Shown here one piece after another: positions 43,369 to 56,079 of a DNA stretch of 64,000 nt. Below the pieces are notes generated by a model. The model was not told the origin of the DNA. It worked only from the letters and a program-made list of their open reading frames with translations, and searched no databases. Origin of the DNA: Deinococcus detaillensis (lineage in GTDB: Bacteria > Deinococcota > Deinococci > Deinococcales > Deinococcaceae); assembly GCF_007280555.1 (NCBI RefSeq), contig NZ_VKDB01000003.1, forward strand, positions 186,001 to 250,000, written 5' to 3'. The position numbers were made by a program, and so were the translations under genes. The first letter of the stretch is position 1, and the number at the start of each line of letters is the position of its first letter.

Positions 43369-44211
43369 ATGTTGAAGGCTTTTCGCCCCTCGGCCCTGTT
43401 GGCCGCCTCTTTGGTGCTGTCGCTTCCCCTCACTTCGCTGGCCGCCGCGCAGACTGCTGCGCCTGCCCCCGCCCCCGTTCCCGCGCCTGCTGCTCCCGCG
43501 ACGCCCGCACCTGTGACTGCGCCTGCAACAACAGGCCCGGTGCGCCTGAGCGTGCCGAGCAACGCGGCCTCGGCGCTGGGCATTGAAGTCAGCGCCGTGG
43601 TGTCGGGCCGCTTGTTGGGCTGCCCCAAAGCCCTCAAACTCAGTGCCGGAGCGCTGTGCTTGTACGCCGCCAGCCCCGCCGCCACACTGCGCCCCAGCAT
43701 CAAAGCCAAGCTCGGCAGCCGGGCAGGCGAGTGGAAACTGTCGGGCAAGGCCAGCAGTTTGGCCGTCAACACCGGCAAAACCTTAGCGCTGGTGCTGCTG
43801 GCCGAGATCTCAGCCAAGGAAACGCTGGTGGTGGTGGATACTCCCGCCGCCACCGCTGCAACCGCTCCCAGCACGGGCCGTCCCGCCATGCCCGCCGGAG
43901 CCGTCAAGGGCGAGCCGTACTTGCTCGGCAGCGATTTGAAGGGCTTGGTGAATATCACCTCGCTGGGCGCAGGTCAATTCAAATTGGAGCGCAGCGGCCA
44001 GAGCGCCCTGGTGGTTACGGCAGGTAAAGCGGCGGCCACCCTCGGCGGCGGCGCAGTGACGTTGCCGCTCGCGCCCGCCTCTGACGGCAAGAATCTGATT
44101 TTGCCCTTCTCGGCGCTGGGCGCTCTGGGCTGCACCTCCGCGCCCAACGGCAAAGTGCTGACCGTCTCGTGCGGTGCAAACAGCGTGGGCATCAAGCCGA
44201 TTGTTTTTTGA
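43369..44211 (+). CDS. Secreted stalk-domain-like protein of unknown function
   Basis: The 280-residue protein has a signal peptide (residues 1-28, ALLAASLVLSLPLTSLAAAQ), a Pro/Ala linker to about 55, and a beta-rich body. LLGCPKALKLSAGALCLYAA and LPFSALGALGCTSAPNGKVL recall the short repeats of copper-amine-oxidase N-terminal-like (stalk) domains, which I suggest only weakly. Four Cys could form two disulfides. It has no recognised catalytic motif. Confidence 0.7.
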   Translation: MLKAFRPSALLAASLVLSLPLTSLAAAQTAAPAPAPVPAPAAPATPAPVTAPATTGPVRLSVPSNAASALGIEVSAVVSGRLLGCPKALKLSAGALCLYAASPAATLRPSIKAKLGSRAGEWKLSGKASSLAVNTGKTLALVLLAEISAKETLVVVDTPAATAATAPSTGRPAMPAGAVKGEPYLLGSDLKGLVNITSLGAGQFKLERSGQSALVVTAGKAAATLGGGAVTLPLAPASDGKNLILPFSALGALGCTSAPNGKVLTVSCGANSVGIKPIVF

Positions 44212-44280
44212 GTTGAGGGCGCAGGGGAGCGTGAAGTCGGTTGAGGCTTTGCGCTCTTTATCTGTTGTGGGCGGCGGGGC

Positions 44281-44311
44281 TTGACGTGAAGTGGACTTCA
44301 TGTGTGATGCT
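44281..44311 (+). promoter_or_regulatory. MerR-type promoter with operator palindrome
   Basis: TTGACG (44281-44286) and GATGCT (44306-44311) are 19 bases apart, the stretched spacing typical of MerR-controlled promoters. A near-perfect palindrome (44284-44303, 9-base arms, 8 of 9 matching, 2-base centre) lies in the spacer. The operon downstream encodes a MerR-like protein. Confidence 0.5.
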
Positions 44312-44326
44312 GGCTCCGGAGGTTCT

Positions 44327-44770
44327 ATGACCGATATCCCGCTGCTCACCCTTGACACCATTGCCAAATACCTCAAAGAACGTGAGGTCAATTTTGATCT
44401 GAAAGAGCAGAATGATCAGCGCTTCTTGCGAACGGGCTGGCGCTTTGAAATGGGTGACGCCACCGTGTTGCTGAGTGTGAATGACAGCTCAAATCACACC
44501 TCGCGCTTGGAGATCACCTGCGTCACTCAAACCACTTACGCCGCCCACCAAGCAGAAGTTTTGGCCTTTCTCAACGCCCGCAACCGTGAGCTGGCCTTTA
44601 GCCGCAGTGTAGACGGCGACGGCAATGTTTGGCTGGAATATGTTGGGCTGTATCCAACCCTTACCGAGTGGCCCCAAGAGACCTTTGATACCCTCTTCGG
44701 CGGCGTGCTGTCGCATTTTCAGGAAGACTACGGTTTGCTCGAGCAGCGTTTCGGTGTGCTCCAAACTTAG
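44327..44770 (+). CDS. YbjN-domain protein
   Basis: The 147-residue protein matches the YbjN fold, related to type III secretion chaperones ([49 protein letters not shown]). YbjN proteins are linked to stress and motility control, with no known enzymic activity. CCGGAGG before ATG 44327 selects this start over one at 44291. It is 9 bases upstream of the MerR-like gene. Confidence 0.75.
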   Translation: MTDIPLLTLDTIAKYLKEREVNFDLKEQNDQRFLRTGWRFEMGDATVLLSVNDSSNHTSRLEITCVTQTTYAAHQAEVLAFLNARNRELAFSRSVDGDGNVWLEYVGLYPTLTEWPQETFDTLFGGVLSHFQEDYGLLEQRFGVLQT

Positions 44771-44779
44771 GGCCGGGCG

Positions 44780-45496
44780 GTGAGGGGCCACGCTTTGCCG
44801 CGCAGCGCTGAGGCATTTGGACGGATGGTGACGACTTACCGCCGCCGCCTTACCCAAGACGCTCAATTTGCCGCTGTGCTGGAGGTGCTGTGCGGTTCGC
44901 CGCAGGCGGTACAGGCCTTTGCTCAGGCGTCCGGCGTTGGAATCTCGGCTTTTGCGGCGCTGGTCGAATTGCCCCCGTCGACGGTACGGCACTATCAGCG
45001 CTTGGGGCTGATTACGCCTTACGAGGTCAGCGGCAAGTTCCGTTTTTGGTTTCATAACATCGCGCAGGTGGAATCGGTGCGGCAGTGGCGCGATCTCGGC
45101 CTCAGCTTGGAAGAAATTCAGGCGCAGCGCACCTTCCAGCGGCTCGGCGGTCAAACGGCAACCTTCAATAAACCATCTGCCACCGGCCTGAGCGTATGGG
45201 TCACCAAGCAGGCTGTGACGGTCAGGGAGCTGTTGCCCGAGCAAAGCGGCGCTGCCCGTTCGCCGCTTAATCGCCTGAATTCCTATACCGTTTGGGTGCC
45301 AGTGGAAGAAGACCGTCAGCATGCACTGGCCAAAGAACTCTTTCAAGACGCCGACCCCAGCGGTATGCAGCGGCTGCTGAGTGAGGTGAGCGCCGCACGG
45401 CAACGGATTGAAGACCAACTCAGCGTCCTTCAAAGGCGGGTGCAGCGGGCACAACTGCTCGAAGCCGCGCTGCAACACCATACCAAAGAAAACTGA
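44780..45496 (+). CDS. MerR-family-like transcriptional regulator
   Basis: The 238-residue protein has a winged-helix MerR-type domain at about 53-115 (LVELPPSTVRHYQRLGLITP, SGKFRFWFHNIAQVESVRQW, LGLSLEEIQAQR), displaced from the N-terminus by about 50 extra helical residues, which is unusual for the family. The C-terminal part ends in a coiled coil (SAARQRIEDQLSVLQRRVQR), the usual dimer helix. Effector unknown. It probably controls its own operon through the promoter at 44281. GTG 44780 is used; ATG 44825 is an alternative. Confidence 0.8.
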   Translation: MRGHALPRSAEAFGRMVTTYRRRLTQDAQFAAVLEVLCGSPQAVQAFAQASGVGISAFAALVELPPSTVRHYQRLGLITPYEVSGKFRFWFHNIAQVESVRQWRDLGLSLEEIQAQRTFQRLGGQTATFNKPSATGLSVWVTKQAVTVRELLPEQSGAARSPLNRLNSYTVWVPVEEDRQHALAKELFQDADPSGMQRLLSEVSAARQRIEDQLSVLQRRVQRAQLLEAALQHHTKEN

Positions 45497-45517
45497 GAGA
45501 CAAGCCCACTCCGCTCC

Positions 45518-45907
45518 TCAACTCATCTGATCCCGAATCACGTCCAGCGTTTCCAAAAATGAATCCAAAAACTCGTCTTCCAAGTCGAGGTCGCGGATCA
45601 GTTCGTCTTGGGCCGTTACCGACTGTGCCCGTGTCCAGCGCACGCGGGCGTTGCGGGCTTCATAGACGTTGCCCATTCCGGCGATGTGTCGGGCCGCGTG
45701 CCGCACCGCTTCGGCCGGATCGTCGGTGGGAGCGATGGTGCTGAGGTTACGCAGGCCGCCTTGATCGTTGACCAAGCTGGCAATCACTTCTACGCGCTGC
45801 CCCTTGCGGCTGAGAAACACCTGATCGACCCGCCACATGCTGGTGGCGCGAATCGGGTGTGGGCGCTCTTTGCCGAGTTTGCCCGGCTTGCGCGACGAGC
45901 GGGCCAT
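45518..45907 (-). CDS. Unrecognised 129-residue protein coupled to butyrate kinase
   Basis: The protein begins with a basic stretch (MARSSRKPGKLGKERPHPIR), has a beta-rich centre (MWRVDQVFLSRKGQRVEVIA) and an acidic helical end (DELIRDLDLEDEFLDSFLET). No family recognised. Its ATG shares one base with the stop of butyrate kinase (TGATG), which implies translational coupling. Confidence 0.7.
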   Translation of the reverse strand: MARSSRKPGKLGKERPHPIRATSMWRVDQVFLSRKGQRVEVIASLVNDQGGLRNLSTIAPTDDPAEAVRHAARHIAGMGNVYEARNARVRWTRAQSVTAQDELIRDLDLEDEFLDSFLETLDVIRDQMS

Positions 45908-47004
45908 CAGGCGGAGTCGGCTGCGCTGGCCGCGCCGGGAGGTGTCCAGTCTTGGGCGGTTTCTAGGCCCAGCAGCACCCGGCCCATTCCCTCGGCCAAC
46001 GCTTCGAGTTCCAAGTCGCCGGGCAGCACCGTCAGCGGCGCGATCCATCCGATCTGGCGCTCGATGCGGTCCACCACGCTTTCCCAGCGGGCAATTCCGC
46101 CGGTAATCGCCACCGCGTGAGGGCGGGCGCTGAGAGCGGCGCTGTAGGCTCCGATATTCTTGGCGACCTGATAAGCGAAAGCGTCGGCGGCCAGCTTAAC
46201 GCGGCTCTCGGTTTTCTCGCGGCGCTCGAGTTCGCGCAGATCCGCCGTTCCAGTGAGGCCCAAAAAGCCCGCTCCGCTGAGCAGCAGCTTTTCGGCGTCG
46301 CTGCGCGGGCGGCTGTAAGCGACGTCGAGCAGGGCGCGGATCGGCAGCGTTCCGGCGCGGCTGGGGGTAAACGGGCCTTCGTCGAGCCGCGCACCTGTCG
46401 TGTCGACGATCTTCGCGCCTTCAAAAGCGCTGACGCTGATGCTGCCGCCGAGGTGGGCCACCACCACGCGGGCGTCTTGGAAGCGCACCCCCTGTTCGTG
46501 GGCGGCGCGGCGGGCCACCAAGCGGGCGTTGAGGGTGTGCAGGCGGCTGAGGCGCTCCACCCCCGCCAGCCCCGACACGCGGGCCTCGGGGCGCAACTCG
46601 TCAACATCTGGCGGATCGACGACGTAGGCGGGCACGCCGCGCGACTCGGCCAAATGCAGCGCCAATGCCGCGCCGACATTGCTGGTGTATTCGCCGTGCG
46701 GGTGGGTCAGCAGCCACTCGGCCAGCTCGGGCGTCACCCGGTAAGCTCCGGCCTGCAAGTTCCCGATGAGTCCGCAGGCGGCCACCACCGCGTCGGGCTT
46801 GGGCCAATCGGCAGCGGCAGTCATTAGATCGGCCTGCAAATCGCTGAGTTCCAGCGGCCCAGACAGCAGCGCCGAGTGCATCACCTCGGTTTTGTCGAGC
46901 TTGAGGCGCAGCAGCGAAGGCAAAGCGGGATTATCGCCGCGCTCGATTTCGGCCAGGGCCAATTTGGTGCTGGTGGAGCCGGGGTTGATGACGTAGGCCA
47001 GCAT
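45907..47004 (-). CDS. buk: Butyrate kinase-like acyl kinase
   Basis: The 365-residue ASKHA kinase has YVINPGSTSTKLALAE, DPPDVDELRPEARVSGL, VVAHLGGSISVSAFEGAKI, EGPFTPSRAGTLP and ITGGIARWESV, the butyrate-kinase set. It converts butyrate or branched acids plus ATP to acyl-phosphate, or the reverse. No phosphotransbutyrylase gene is next to it; the neighbour is an unknown protein. TACCTT lies 8 bases before ATG 47004. Confidence 0.92.
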   Translation of the reverse strand: MLAYVINPGSTSTKLALAEIERGDNPALPSLLRLKLDKTEVMHSALLSGPLELSDLQADLMTAAADWPKPDAVVAACGLIGNLQAGAYRVTPELAEWLLTHPHGEYTSNVGAALALHLAESRGVPAYVVDPPDVDELRPEARVSGLAGVERLSRLHTLNARLVARRAAHEQGVRFQDARVVVAHLGGSISVSAFEGAKIVDTTGARLDEGPFTPSRAGTLPIRALLDVAYSRPRSDAEKLLLSGAGFLGLTGTADLRELERREKTESRVKLAADAFAYQVAKNIGAYSAALSARPHAVAITGGIARWESVVDRIERQIGWIAPLTVLPGDLELEALAEGMGRVLLGLETAQDWTPPGAASAADSA

Positions 47005-47012
47005 TAGCCGTT

Positions 47013-47018
47013 AAGGTA
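47013..47018 (-). promoter_or_regulatory. -10-like TACCTT before buk
   Basis: Minus-strand TACCTT, 8 bases from ATG 47004. Confidence 0.4.
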
Positions 47019-47211
47019 GCAGATGGACATCTGTGAAGCTATACGGCCTGAGCATTTTATTAGGGACAGCCGCCTTTTTTGTAAAAAACCACACACCTTA
47101 GAGTGCTTTGACCCTCAGGCTCTCCGAAGGGAGGGAGGGCGGGCCAGCTTAGCGGTTTCCTCATGCGTTACGCGCCGCATTTTCACGGGGTCTGGTTCTA
47201 ATAAGGGCATT

Positions 47212-48594
47212 ATGGCCAACCGCACCAACACTGTCCTGATTACCGCCGCCGTGGCCGCTGCCCTTGGGATTGGTATCGGAGCCACCGTCGGGCGCGGCGT
47301 ATTGCCGAGCGCCCAAGCGGTTCTCAATTCCGGCTCCCAAACGAACACCGCCCAGAACACGGTGGCGACCTCCACCACACCCTCTACCAGCGCCAGCACT
47401 GCGTCTCTGCCAAGTTCTGCCACCACTTCTACTGGCGACGCCACCCAGCCGCTGCGGGCCGAGGGCACCAAGCTGGTAAGCGAGGCCAACACTATCTCGA
47501 TTATCAAGCAGTACGAGCCGGGGCTGGTGTATATCACCACCGAGTCTCCGGCCAATCCGGATGCGTTTGGGCAGATGGGCGGCGGGCAGTCCGGCGTCGG
47601 CTCCGGCTTTTTTGTGGACGACAGCGGCGATATTCTGACCAACTACCACGTTGTCACCGAGGGCGGGCAGGTGCAGGGAGCCACCATCAAAGTGCGGGTG
47701 CAAAACCAAAAAGTCCCGGTGGAAGCCGAGATCATCGGCCTCGCGCCGCAGTACGATCTGGCGCTGATTCGCCCCAAGAACATGCCCAAAGCCCTGATCA
47801 AGCCGATTCCTTTGGGCGATAGCAGCGCCCTCGAAGTCGGCCAAAAAACGGTGGCGATGGGCGCTCCCTTCGGCTTTGATTTCAGCGTCTCGGAGGGAAT
47901 TGTCAGCAGCGTCGACCGCCAGATTCCGATTGGTTTCAATTCGGGCGGTGAGGGCATTACCCAAAACGCCATTCAAACCGACGCGGCCATCAACCCCGGC
48001 AACAGCGGAGGGCCGCTCCTCGACAGTACCGGGCGGGTCATCGGGATCAACACCCAGATCATCAGCCCTGCCGGGGCGCAAAGTGGCGTGGGCCAAAGCG
48101 CGGGCATCGGCTTTGCCATTCCCATCAACACCGCCAAAAACCTGCTGGAGCGCCTCAAAGCGGCGGGTGGCGGCTTGGTGCTGGCTCCCGCTATCGGCGT
48201 GAGGCCGGGTCTGCTGGCGTTTCAAACGACCGCTAACGGCAGGGTGGGCATTCCGGTTGATCTCAGCGCGGTGCCCAGCCAACTGCGCCAGCAATACAAC
48301 TTGCCGCCGAGCGGATTTTTGATCGGGGAGGTGAGCGCCGGCACACCTGCGGCCAAAGCGGGCCTGCGCGGTGGGCAACTTCGCTCGGTGAGCGGCGGCC
48401 AAATCGCGGTGGGCGGCGACGTGATCGTGAGCGCCGACGGCAATCCAGTCAGCAGTATCGGGGATTTGCAAGCGGCATATATCGGCAAAAAAGCGGGCGA
48501 CAGCGTGAAGTTGGAAGTGGAAAGCGGCGGCAAGACCCGCAGCGTCGAGGTTACGCTGGATCAAAGCTCGTTCACGACCTTACCGCCCAACTGA
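47212..48594 (+). CDS. HtrA/DegP-type membrane-anchored serine protease with PDZ domain
   Basis: The 460-residue protein has an N-terminal membrane anchor (residues 6-28), a Thr/Ser-rich linker, a trypsin-like domain with His (ILTNYHVVT), Asp (QYDLALIRP) and Ser ([10 protein letters not shown]), and a C-terminal PDZ domain (about 350-455: [39 protein letters not shown]). It degrades or refolds damaged envelope proteins. ATG 47212 is used; the frame upstream is open but not homologous. Confidence 0.95.
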   Translation: MANRTNTVLITAAVAAALGIGIGATVGRGVLPSAQAVLNSGSQTNTAQNTVATSTTPSTSASTASLPSSATTSTGDATQPLRAEGTKLVSEANTISIIKQYEPGLVYITTESPANPDAFGQMGGGQSGVGSGFFVDDSGDILTNYHVVTEGGQVQGATIKVRVQNQKVPVEAEIIGLAPQYDLALIRPKNMPKALIKPIPLGDSSALEVGQKTVAMGAPFGFDFSVSEGIVSSVDRQIPIGFNSGGEGITQNAIQTDAAINPGNSGGPLLDSTGRVIGINTQIISPAGAQSGVGQSAGIGFAIPINTAKNLLERLKAAGGGLVLAPAIGVRPGLLAFQTTANGRVGIPVDLSAVPSQLRQQYNLPPSGFLIGEVSAGTPAAKAGLRGGQLRSVSGGQIAVGGDVIVSADGNPVSSIGDLQAAYIGKKAGDSVKLEVESGGKTRSVEVTLDQSSFTTLPPN

Positions 48595-48641
48595 ACACCG
48601 CCGAGTTGCTTCCCTCTGGGAAGTTGTGAAACCTTAAAGCC

Positions 48642-50108
48642 GTGTCAGATCACCTCCGCCCGCTTTTGCCCAAAACCCCGCCGCCCAGCTTGACGCCGGA
48701 GACTTTAGATGGGGCGGCGATGCTGCTGCGGGCTTGGCATTTGGAAGCGCTGGCGGTGCTGGACGGCGAACAGGTTTTGGGTGTGGTGACGCCCCGTGAA
48801 CCAAACCGGATTCAGGCCACGCCCATATTGGACAGTTCGGCCCGCTTGGACGAAGCCCGCGCCGCGTTGCAGTCCTTTCCCGCGCTTGTCGTTACTCACG
48901 CCAGAAGGTTCGCCGCTGTGCTGCTGCCTGCCGACCTCGCTCCGCCCGCTGCGCCGGAATTGGCCGAGCGGGTTTGGTCGGCTCTCAGCGCCGCTGACCG
49001 GGAGCTGCTTACGGCGCTGAGCATTCAAGTTTCCAGCGGGCAAGTTTCGGGTGGCAGGCTGGCTCTCGTCGGCGGGGCGGTCAGGGACGCTCTGCTGGGC
49101 CTTGCGCCAATTGACCTCGATATCGTGCTGGTAGGCGGCGATGTGGAAAGCTTGGCCCGTCAATCCGGCTTGCCGTTTTTGTTTCATCCGGCGTATCAAA
49201 ATGCCACCCTGACGTTGCCGGATGGCCGCGCCGCCGATCTGGTCAGCGCCCGCATCGAGTGCTATGGGCAGGCGGGCGCTTCGCCGCTGCCGCATTCCGG
49301 CACCCTCAGCCAAGATGTTCTGCGCCGCGACTTTTCGCTGAATGCTTTGGCGCTGGTGATAGGCGAGGCGGCGGGAGGGCAAACCAAGCCCGAACTGCAC
49401 GATCCGGCGGGCGGCCTGGCAGATCTGCTTAACCGGGAACTGCGCCCGCTGTACCCCGACTCGCTGACCGACGACGCCTCACGGCTGATTCGCGGCGCAC
49501 GCCTCTCGGCACGGCTCAAGCTCAGCGCCTCGCCGCAGTTGCTCGCCCAAGTGTCTTCAGCCCTCGCGGTGGCTGCCCAGACGCCCCGCTTAGACGCCGA
49601 GCTGCGCTTGATGCTCTCGGAGCCGCGCCCGAGTCAGGTGATAAAGCGGCTGGAAAGCTGGGGCGCGGCTGCCCTGCTGCCCGCTGGAGCGCCCGCAGTT
49701 CTCGCCGCGCTGGACGCCCTGCCACAGCGCCCCGGTGACGCGGTCTACGCAGCTGGCTTTTTGTCCAGCATGGCCGATCAACACGTGGCCGATCAACACG
49801 TGGTTGGGCAACACACTTGGCAAGACCGTTTGGCCCTGGGGCCACGTCCGGCAGCGCTGCTAAGGCGGGCACTGGATCACGAATATGTTTCTCCAGACAG
49901 CGCCGAGGCGACTTTGCGCGGCGTGCTGCGGCCTGACGCGTATATTCCGCTGACCGGCAAAGACGTGCTGGGCCTCGGCGTTCCTGCCGGGCCACAGGTG
50001 GGAAAGGCGCTGGCCCACCTCAGCGGCTTGCGCCGAGCGGGGCGGGTAAGCAGCCGAGAAGCAGAGGAAGCCGAGCTGCTCCACTACCTTGCCACCTTGC
50101 CGAAATGA
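48642..50108 (+). CDS. tRNA nucleotidyltransferase / poly(A) polymerase family protein
   Basis: The 488-residue class II nucleotidyltransferase has LVGGAVRDALLGLAPIDLDI (GG...RD and the DxD metal site), a following RRDFSLNALALVIGE and DDASRLIRGARLSARL. The first 110 residues form an additional domain (LLRAWHLEALAVLDGEQVL ...) that looks CBS-like, before the catalytic head. It may add CCA, or only A/CC, to tRNA 3' ends; split activities occur in Deinococcus. GTG start. Confidence 0.9.
   Translation: MSDHLRPLLPKTPPPSLTPETLDGAAMLLRAWHLEALAVLDGEQVLGVVTPREPNRIQATPILDSSARLDEARAALQSFPALVVTHARRFAAVLLPADLAPPAAPELAERVWSALSAADRELLTALSIQVSSGQVSGGRLALVGGAVRDALLGLAPIDLDIVLVGGDVESLARQSGLPFLFHPAYQNATLTLPDGRAADLVSARIECYGQAGASPLPHSGTLSQDVLRRDFSLNALALVIGEAAGGQTKPELHDPAGGLADLLNRELRPLYPDSLTDDASRLIRGARLSARLKLSASPQLLAQVSSALAVAAQTPRLDAELRLMLSEPRPSQVIKRLESWGAAALLPAGAPAVLAALDALPQRPGDAVYAAGFLSSMADQHVADQHVVGQHTWQDRLALGPRPAALLRRALDHEYVSPDSAEATLRGVLRPDAYIPLTGKDVLGLGVPAGPQVGKALAHLSGLRRAGRVSSREAEEAELLHYLATLPK
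49773..49817 (+). repeat. 15-bp tandem repeat inside the nucleotidyltransferase gene
   Basis: GCCGATCAACACGTG occurs twice in tandem (49773-49787 and 49788-49802), with a degenerate third unit to 49817. It encodes ADQHV, ADQHV, VGQHT. Confidence 0.85.
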
Positions 50109-50130
50109 CGGGCCTCGTCACACCCGCAGC

Positions 50131-50694
50131 TTACGATGCGGTCAGTGACCTAAGCGCTTTGGCCTCCGCTTTGCTCGCCTGCTTTTCCTGCTTTTCTCTG
50201 GGTGGTTTTTGCGCTGTACCTGTTCCCGCTTTGCCAGCGCTGAGGGCCAAGCCCAGCTTGCGGGTCAGGCTGGACAGTTGGGCCAACTCGTCTCTACTCA
50301 GGGAGTCAAACACGCCCACAACGCCTCTCACGTGCGGCGGCAGCACCTGCACGATCAGTTCGCGCCCGGCTGGGGTAAGAGACACGATCATTACCCGCCG
50401 ATCTTGCTGGCTGCGTTCACGGCGCACCAATTGGGTTTTTTCGAGGTTGTCGATCACCATGGTCAGGTTGCCACTGGAGCGCAAAATCTTCTTGGCCAGC
50501 GCTTGCTGGCTCAGCGGGCCGAGATGATAAACCGCTTCCAGCACCCCAAATTGGCTGGTAGTCAAATCAAAGCGGGCGAGGTGGCGGTTGGCCTGCATCT
50601 CCACCAAATGCGCCGCTCGCCAGAGTTTGATGTAGGCGTCGAGGGCAGCCCGTTCTTGGTCGCCTCCGGCGTATTTTGTGGGCATAAGCTCCAT
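50131..50694 (-). CDS. MarR-family transcriptional regulator
   Basis: The 187-residue winged-helix protein has the MarR pattern: LTTSQFGVLEAVYHLGPLSQ, AKKILRSSGNLTMVIDNLE (recognition helix) and VRRERSQQDRRVMIVSLTPA (wing with the conserved Asp-Arg). A Lys/Ala-rich tail of about 30 residues is atypical. Ligand unknown. ATG 50694 or 50685 are both possible. Confidence 0.92.
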   Translation of the reverse strand: MELMPTKYAGGDQERAALDAYIKLWRAAHLVEMQANRHLARFDLTTSQFGVLEAVYHLGPLSQQALAKKILRSSGNLTMVIDNLEKTQLVRRERSQQDRRVMIVSLTPAGRELIVQVLPPHVRGVVGVFDSLSRDELAQLSSLTRKLGLALSAGKAGTGTAQKPPREKQEKQASKAEAKALRSLTAS

Positions 50695-50783
50695 GCTGGG
50701 TCAGCGGGCGGCAAAGTGCAAGCGGCAGCACTCAACACTGAACTGAGCCAAAATTTGGGCCGAGTCGAAATCGGGCCAGAGGA

Positions 50784-52385
50784 TTACTTGATGTGCAGTC
50801 CCAAATCCAGCCACAGCAACGCGGCGTCACCCAGAAACGGCGGCTTGAAGCTCACCGCAGCCGCTTGCTGAGCAAATTCCGGCAGCGGCCCCCGGTTGGG
50901 CGGGGTGGCCGTCCAGACGGGAGCGCCGTAACTCAGACCGGCCAATTCCGCCGCCCGCTGAAAGCCGGTGGCGAGGTCGCCGAGTTCGTCGACGAGGCCC
51001 GCGCCGAGGGCGTCTGCGCCGCTCCAGACCCGCCCGCGCCCCAGCTTGTCCACCTGCTCCACGCTGATCTTGCGCCCCTGGGCCACGCGGCCAATGAAGC
51101 GTTGGTACACCTCGCCGATGCTGCGCTCAAGTTCGGTGCGCTCAGTGTCAGAAAAAGGTTGGGCAGACGAATAGATCAGGGCGTTGTCTTGGCGCTCCAC
51201 CCGCTCGGGCGTAAAACCTTGCCGCTGGTTAAACTCGCGCAGCACCGGCTTGCCCGTGACCACGCCGATGCTGCCGGTGATGGTGTAGGGAGAGGCGATC
51301 ACATGTTTGGCGGCGGCCAGCACGTAATAGCCGCCCGACGCCGCCACCGCGCCCATCACCGCCACCACCGGCTTTTCGCTGGTCGCCACTTCGCGCCAAA
51401 TCAAATCGGAGGCCAGCGCCGAGCCGCCGCCGGAATCCACATACAACACGATGGCTTTGGTGTGTTTGTCTTCTTTGGCCCGCTTGAGAGCGGCCACCAC
51501 CGAATCTGAACCGGCCATCGCGCCGCCGAGGAGTGGTAGCGGCAGCGGGTTGTTGCGCGACTTGCCGGTGACGATGTTGCCCACCACCGGCACCAAAGCG
51601 ATGCGGCCTTCACCGCGCTTGCTGCGCTCCGGCATCAGCAAATCGAGCACCGCCGAAAGGGGCCGCGCCGCCGGGCCGATCAGTTCATCTTCGTAGGCCA
51701 CGCTGCTGAGAATGCCGAGTTCATGGGCCCGCGCCGCGCTCGAAACACCTTCGCTGAGCCACTGGCGCACCGCACCTTCGCTGACTCCCCGCGCCTCGGC
51801 CAGGTCGGCGGCCCAGGCGTCTTCCATGCCCCGCAGCAACTCGGCCGTTTGGTGGCGCTGGGCGTCGTCCATGTAATCTTGCGAAAAACGGGTCAGGGCG
51901 CTTTTGAATTCGCCGATCCGCAAATTTTCAAAGTCGATGCCGTGCTTTTTCAGGAATGCGCCGAGGTAGGTAATCTCGGCTCCGAACCCCTGCAGCATGA
52001 ATTCCGCCGATTCGGGGGCCACTACTTCGCCTGCGCCCGAAGCGGCCAGCAAACTGGCTTTGGTGACGGTGGGCAAGTAGCTGACGGTGCGTTTGTGATC
52101 CGACAAGCGCCGCAGCATGGCCCGCAAGGCGTGGGCGCCGGCAAGGTCGGCTTCAAAAGAGCCGAAGCGCAGGAGGACGCCGTGGAGCCACTCGGCTTTG
52201 CTGAGTTTTTCAAACTTGGCAGCCAAAGATTCCAGCGTTTCGCTGCGGTTGAGCAGCGCGGCAATCGGGTTGCTCGGCTGGCGGGCAGGCAGCGGCCCGC
52301 TGATGTCCACCACCACCCAGGTGGGTTTGGTCACGCCGTCCGGCAAGGCTGCGCCGCTCTGTTTGGGGCTAAAAGGAATGTTCAT
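50784..52385 (-). CDS. sppA: Signal peptide peptidase SppA (S49 family)
   Basis: The 533-residue protein has two S49 domains, like E. coli SppA. The catalytic Lys is in the N-terminal half (ENLRIGEFKSALTRFSQDYM) and the Ser in VVAVMGAVAASGGYYVLAAA. IVLYVDSGGGSALASDLIW and GSIGVVTGKPVLREF are other S49 blocks. Unlike typical SppA I see no convincing N-terminal membrane anchor; the N-terminus (MNIPFSPKQSGAALPDGV) is polar. It degrades leftover signal peptides or acts as a cytoplasmic relative. TACCTT lies 7 bases before the ATG. Confidence 0.92.
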   Translation of the reverse strand: MNIPFSPKQSGAALPDGVTKPTWVVVDISGPLPARQPSNPIAALLNRSETLESLAAKFEKLSKAEWLHGVLLRFGSFEADLAGAHALRAMLRRLSDHKRTVSYLPTVTKASLLAASGAGEVVAPESAEFMLQGFGAEITYLGAFLKKHGIDFENLRIGEFKSALTRFSQDYMDDAQRHQTAELLRGMEDAWAADLAEARGVSEGAVRQWLSEGVSSAARAHELGILSSVAYEDELIGPAARPLSAVLDLLMPERSKRGEGRIALVPVVGNIVTGKSRNNPLPLPLLGGAMAGSDSVVAALKRAKEDKHTKAIVLYVDSGGGSALASDLIWREVATSEKPVVAVMGAVAASGGYYVLAAAKHVIASPYTITGSIGVVTGKPVLREFNQRQGFTPERVERQDNALIYSSAQPFSDTERTELERSIGEVYQRFIGRVAQGRKISVEQVDKLGRGRVWSGADALGAGLVDELGDLATGFQRAAELAGLSYGAPVWTATPPNRGPLPEFAQQAAAVSFKPPFLGDAALLWLDLGLHIK

Positions 52386-52392
52386 AGTCTCT

Positions 52393-52398
52393 AAGGTA
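52393..52398 (-). promoter_or_regulatory. -10 hexamer TACCTT before sppA
   Basis: Minus-strand TACCTT, 7 bases from ATG 52385. Confidence 0.4.
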
Positions 52399-52469
52399 CG
52401 CGGCCTGAGTGAAAAGCGTCCCTGCCCAGGCTAAAGGCAGGCCCAAGCCTGGCTCGCCCAACAAAGAGG

Positions 52470-52496
52470 CCCGCACGTTCACGGGAAACGTGCGGG
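52470..52496 (-). terminator. Hairpin between the BMP-receptor gene and sppA
   Basis: CCCGCACGTT (52470-52479) pairs exactly with 52487-52496 over a 7-base loop. On the minus strand it is followed by CCTCTTTGTT, a modest T tract. It should end the BMP-receptor transcript. The rest of 52386-52660 holds nothing I recognise. Confidence 0.6.
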
Positions 52497-52660
52497 ACCT
52501 TAAGACTGAGTTTAGACGACGCAGCGAGCGTTGTCGCTCACTCCACTTACGATTTTCATACGGCCCAGTTCAATACGGCTCTTTTTTCTGTGCTGAGCTT
52601 TTCTCTGCTGTGTAGCTCACTTTGAACGCTCAGACCGGAAAAAGGCCACTGGGCGCGTGC

Positions 52661-53785
<1,125 letters not shown>

Positions 53786-53857
53786 CGGTAGTCCTCCTGA
53801 TGGGTACGCTTGTCCGGTTTTGAGTGGCCGTCAAGCGGAGCGTGTTCTTGAACAGAA

Positions 53858-53863
53858 AGTATA
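53858..53863 (-). promoter_or_regulatory. -10 hexamer TATACT for the BMP-receptor gene
   Basis: Minus-strand TATACT with TTTAGC 16 bases upstream. The leader is about 65 bases and ends in a strong ribosome-binding site. Confidence 0.5.
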
Positions 53864-53955
53864 CGCGAAAGTCGGCAGAGCTAAAGGAAGCCTTAATCAC
53901 GCAGTGGGGGGAGCACCGGGAAGCGGAGCGTGAAGCAGGGCAAAGCGCGGAATGC

Positions 53956-56070
<2,115 letters not shown>

Positions 56071-56079
56071 GCCGTTTGC

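Noticed and set aside
49773..49817. Tandem 15-mers as a CRISPR-like or mobile repeat
   Set aside because: They are in frame inside the nucleotidyltransferase gene and encode ADQHV repeats; there are no spacers.
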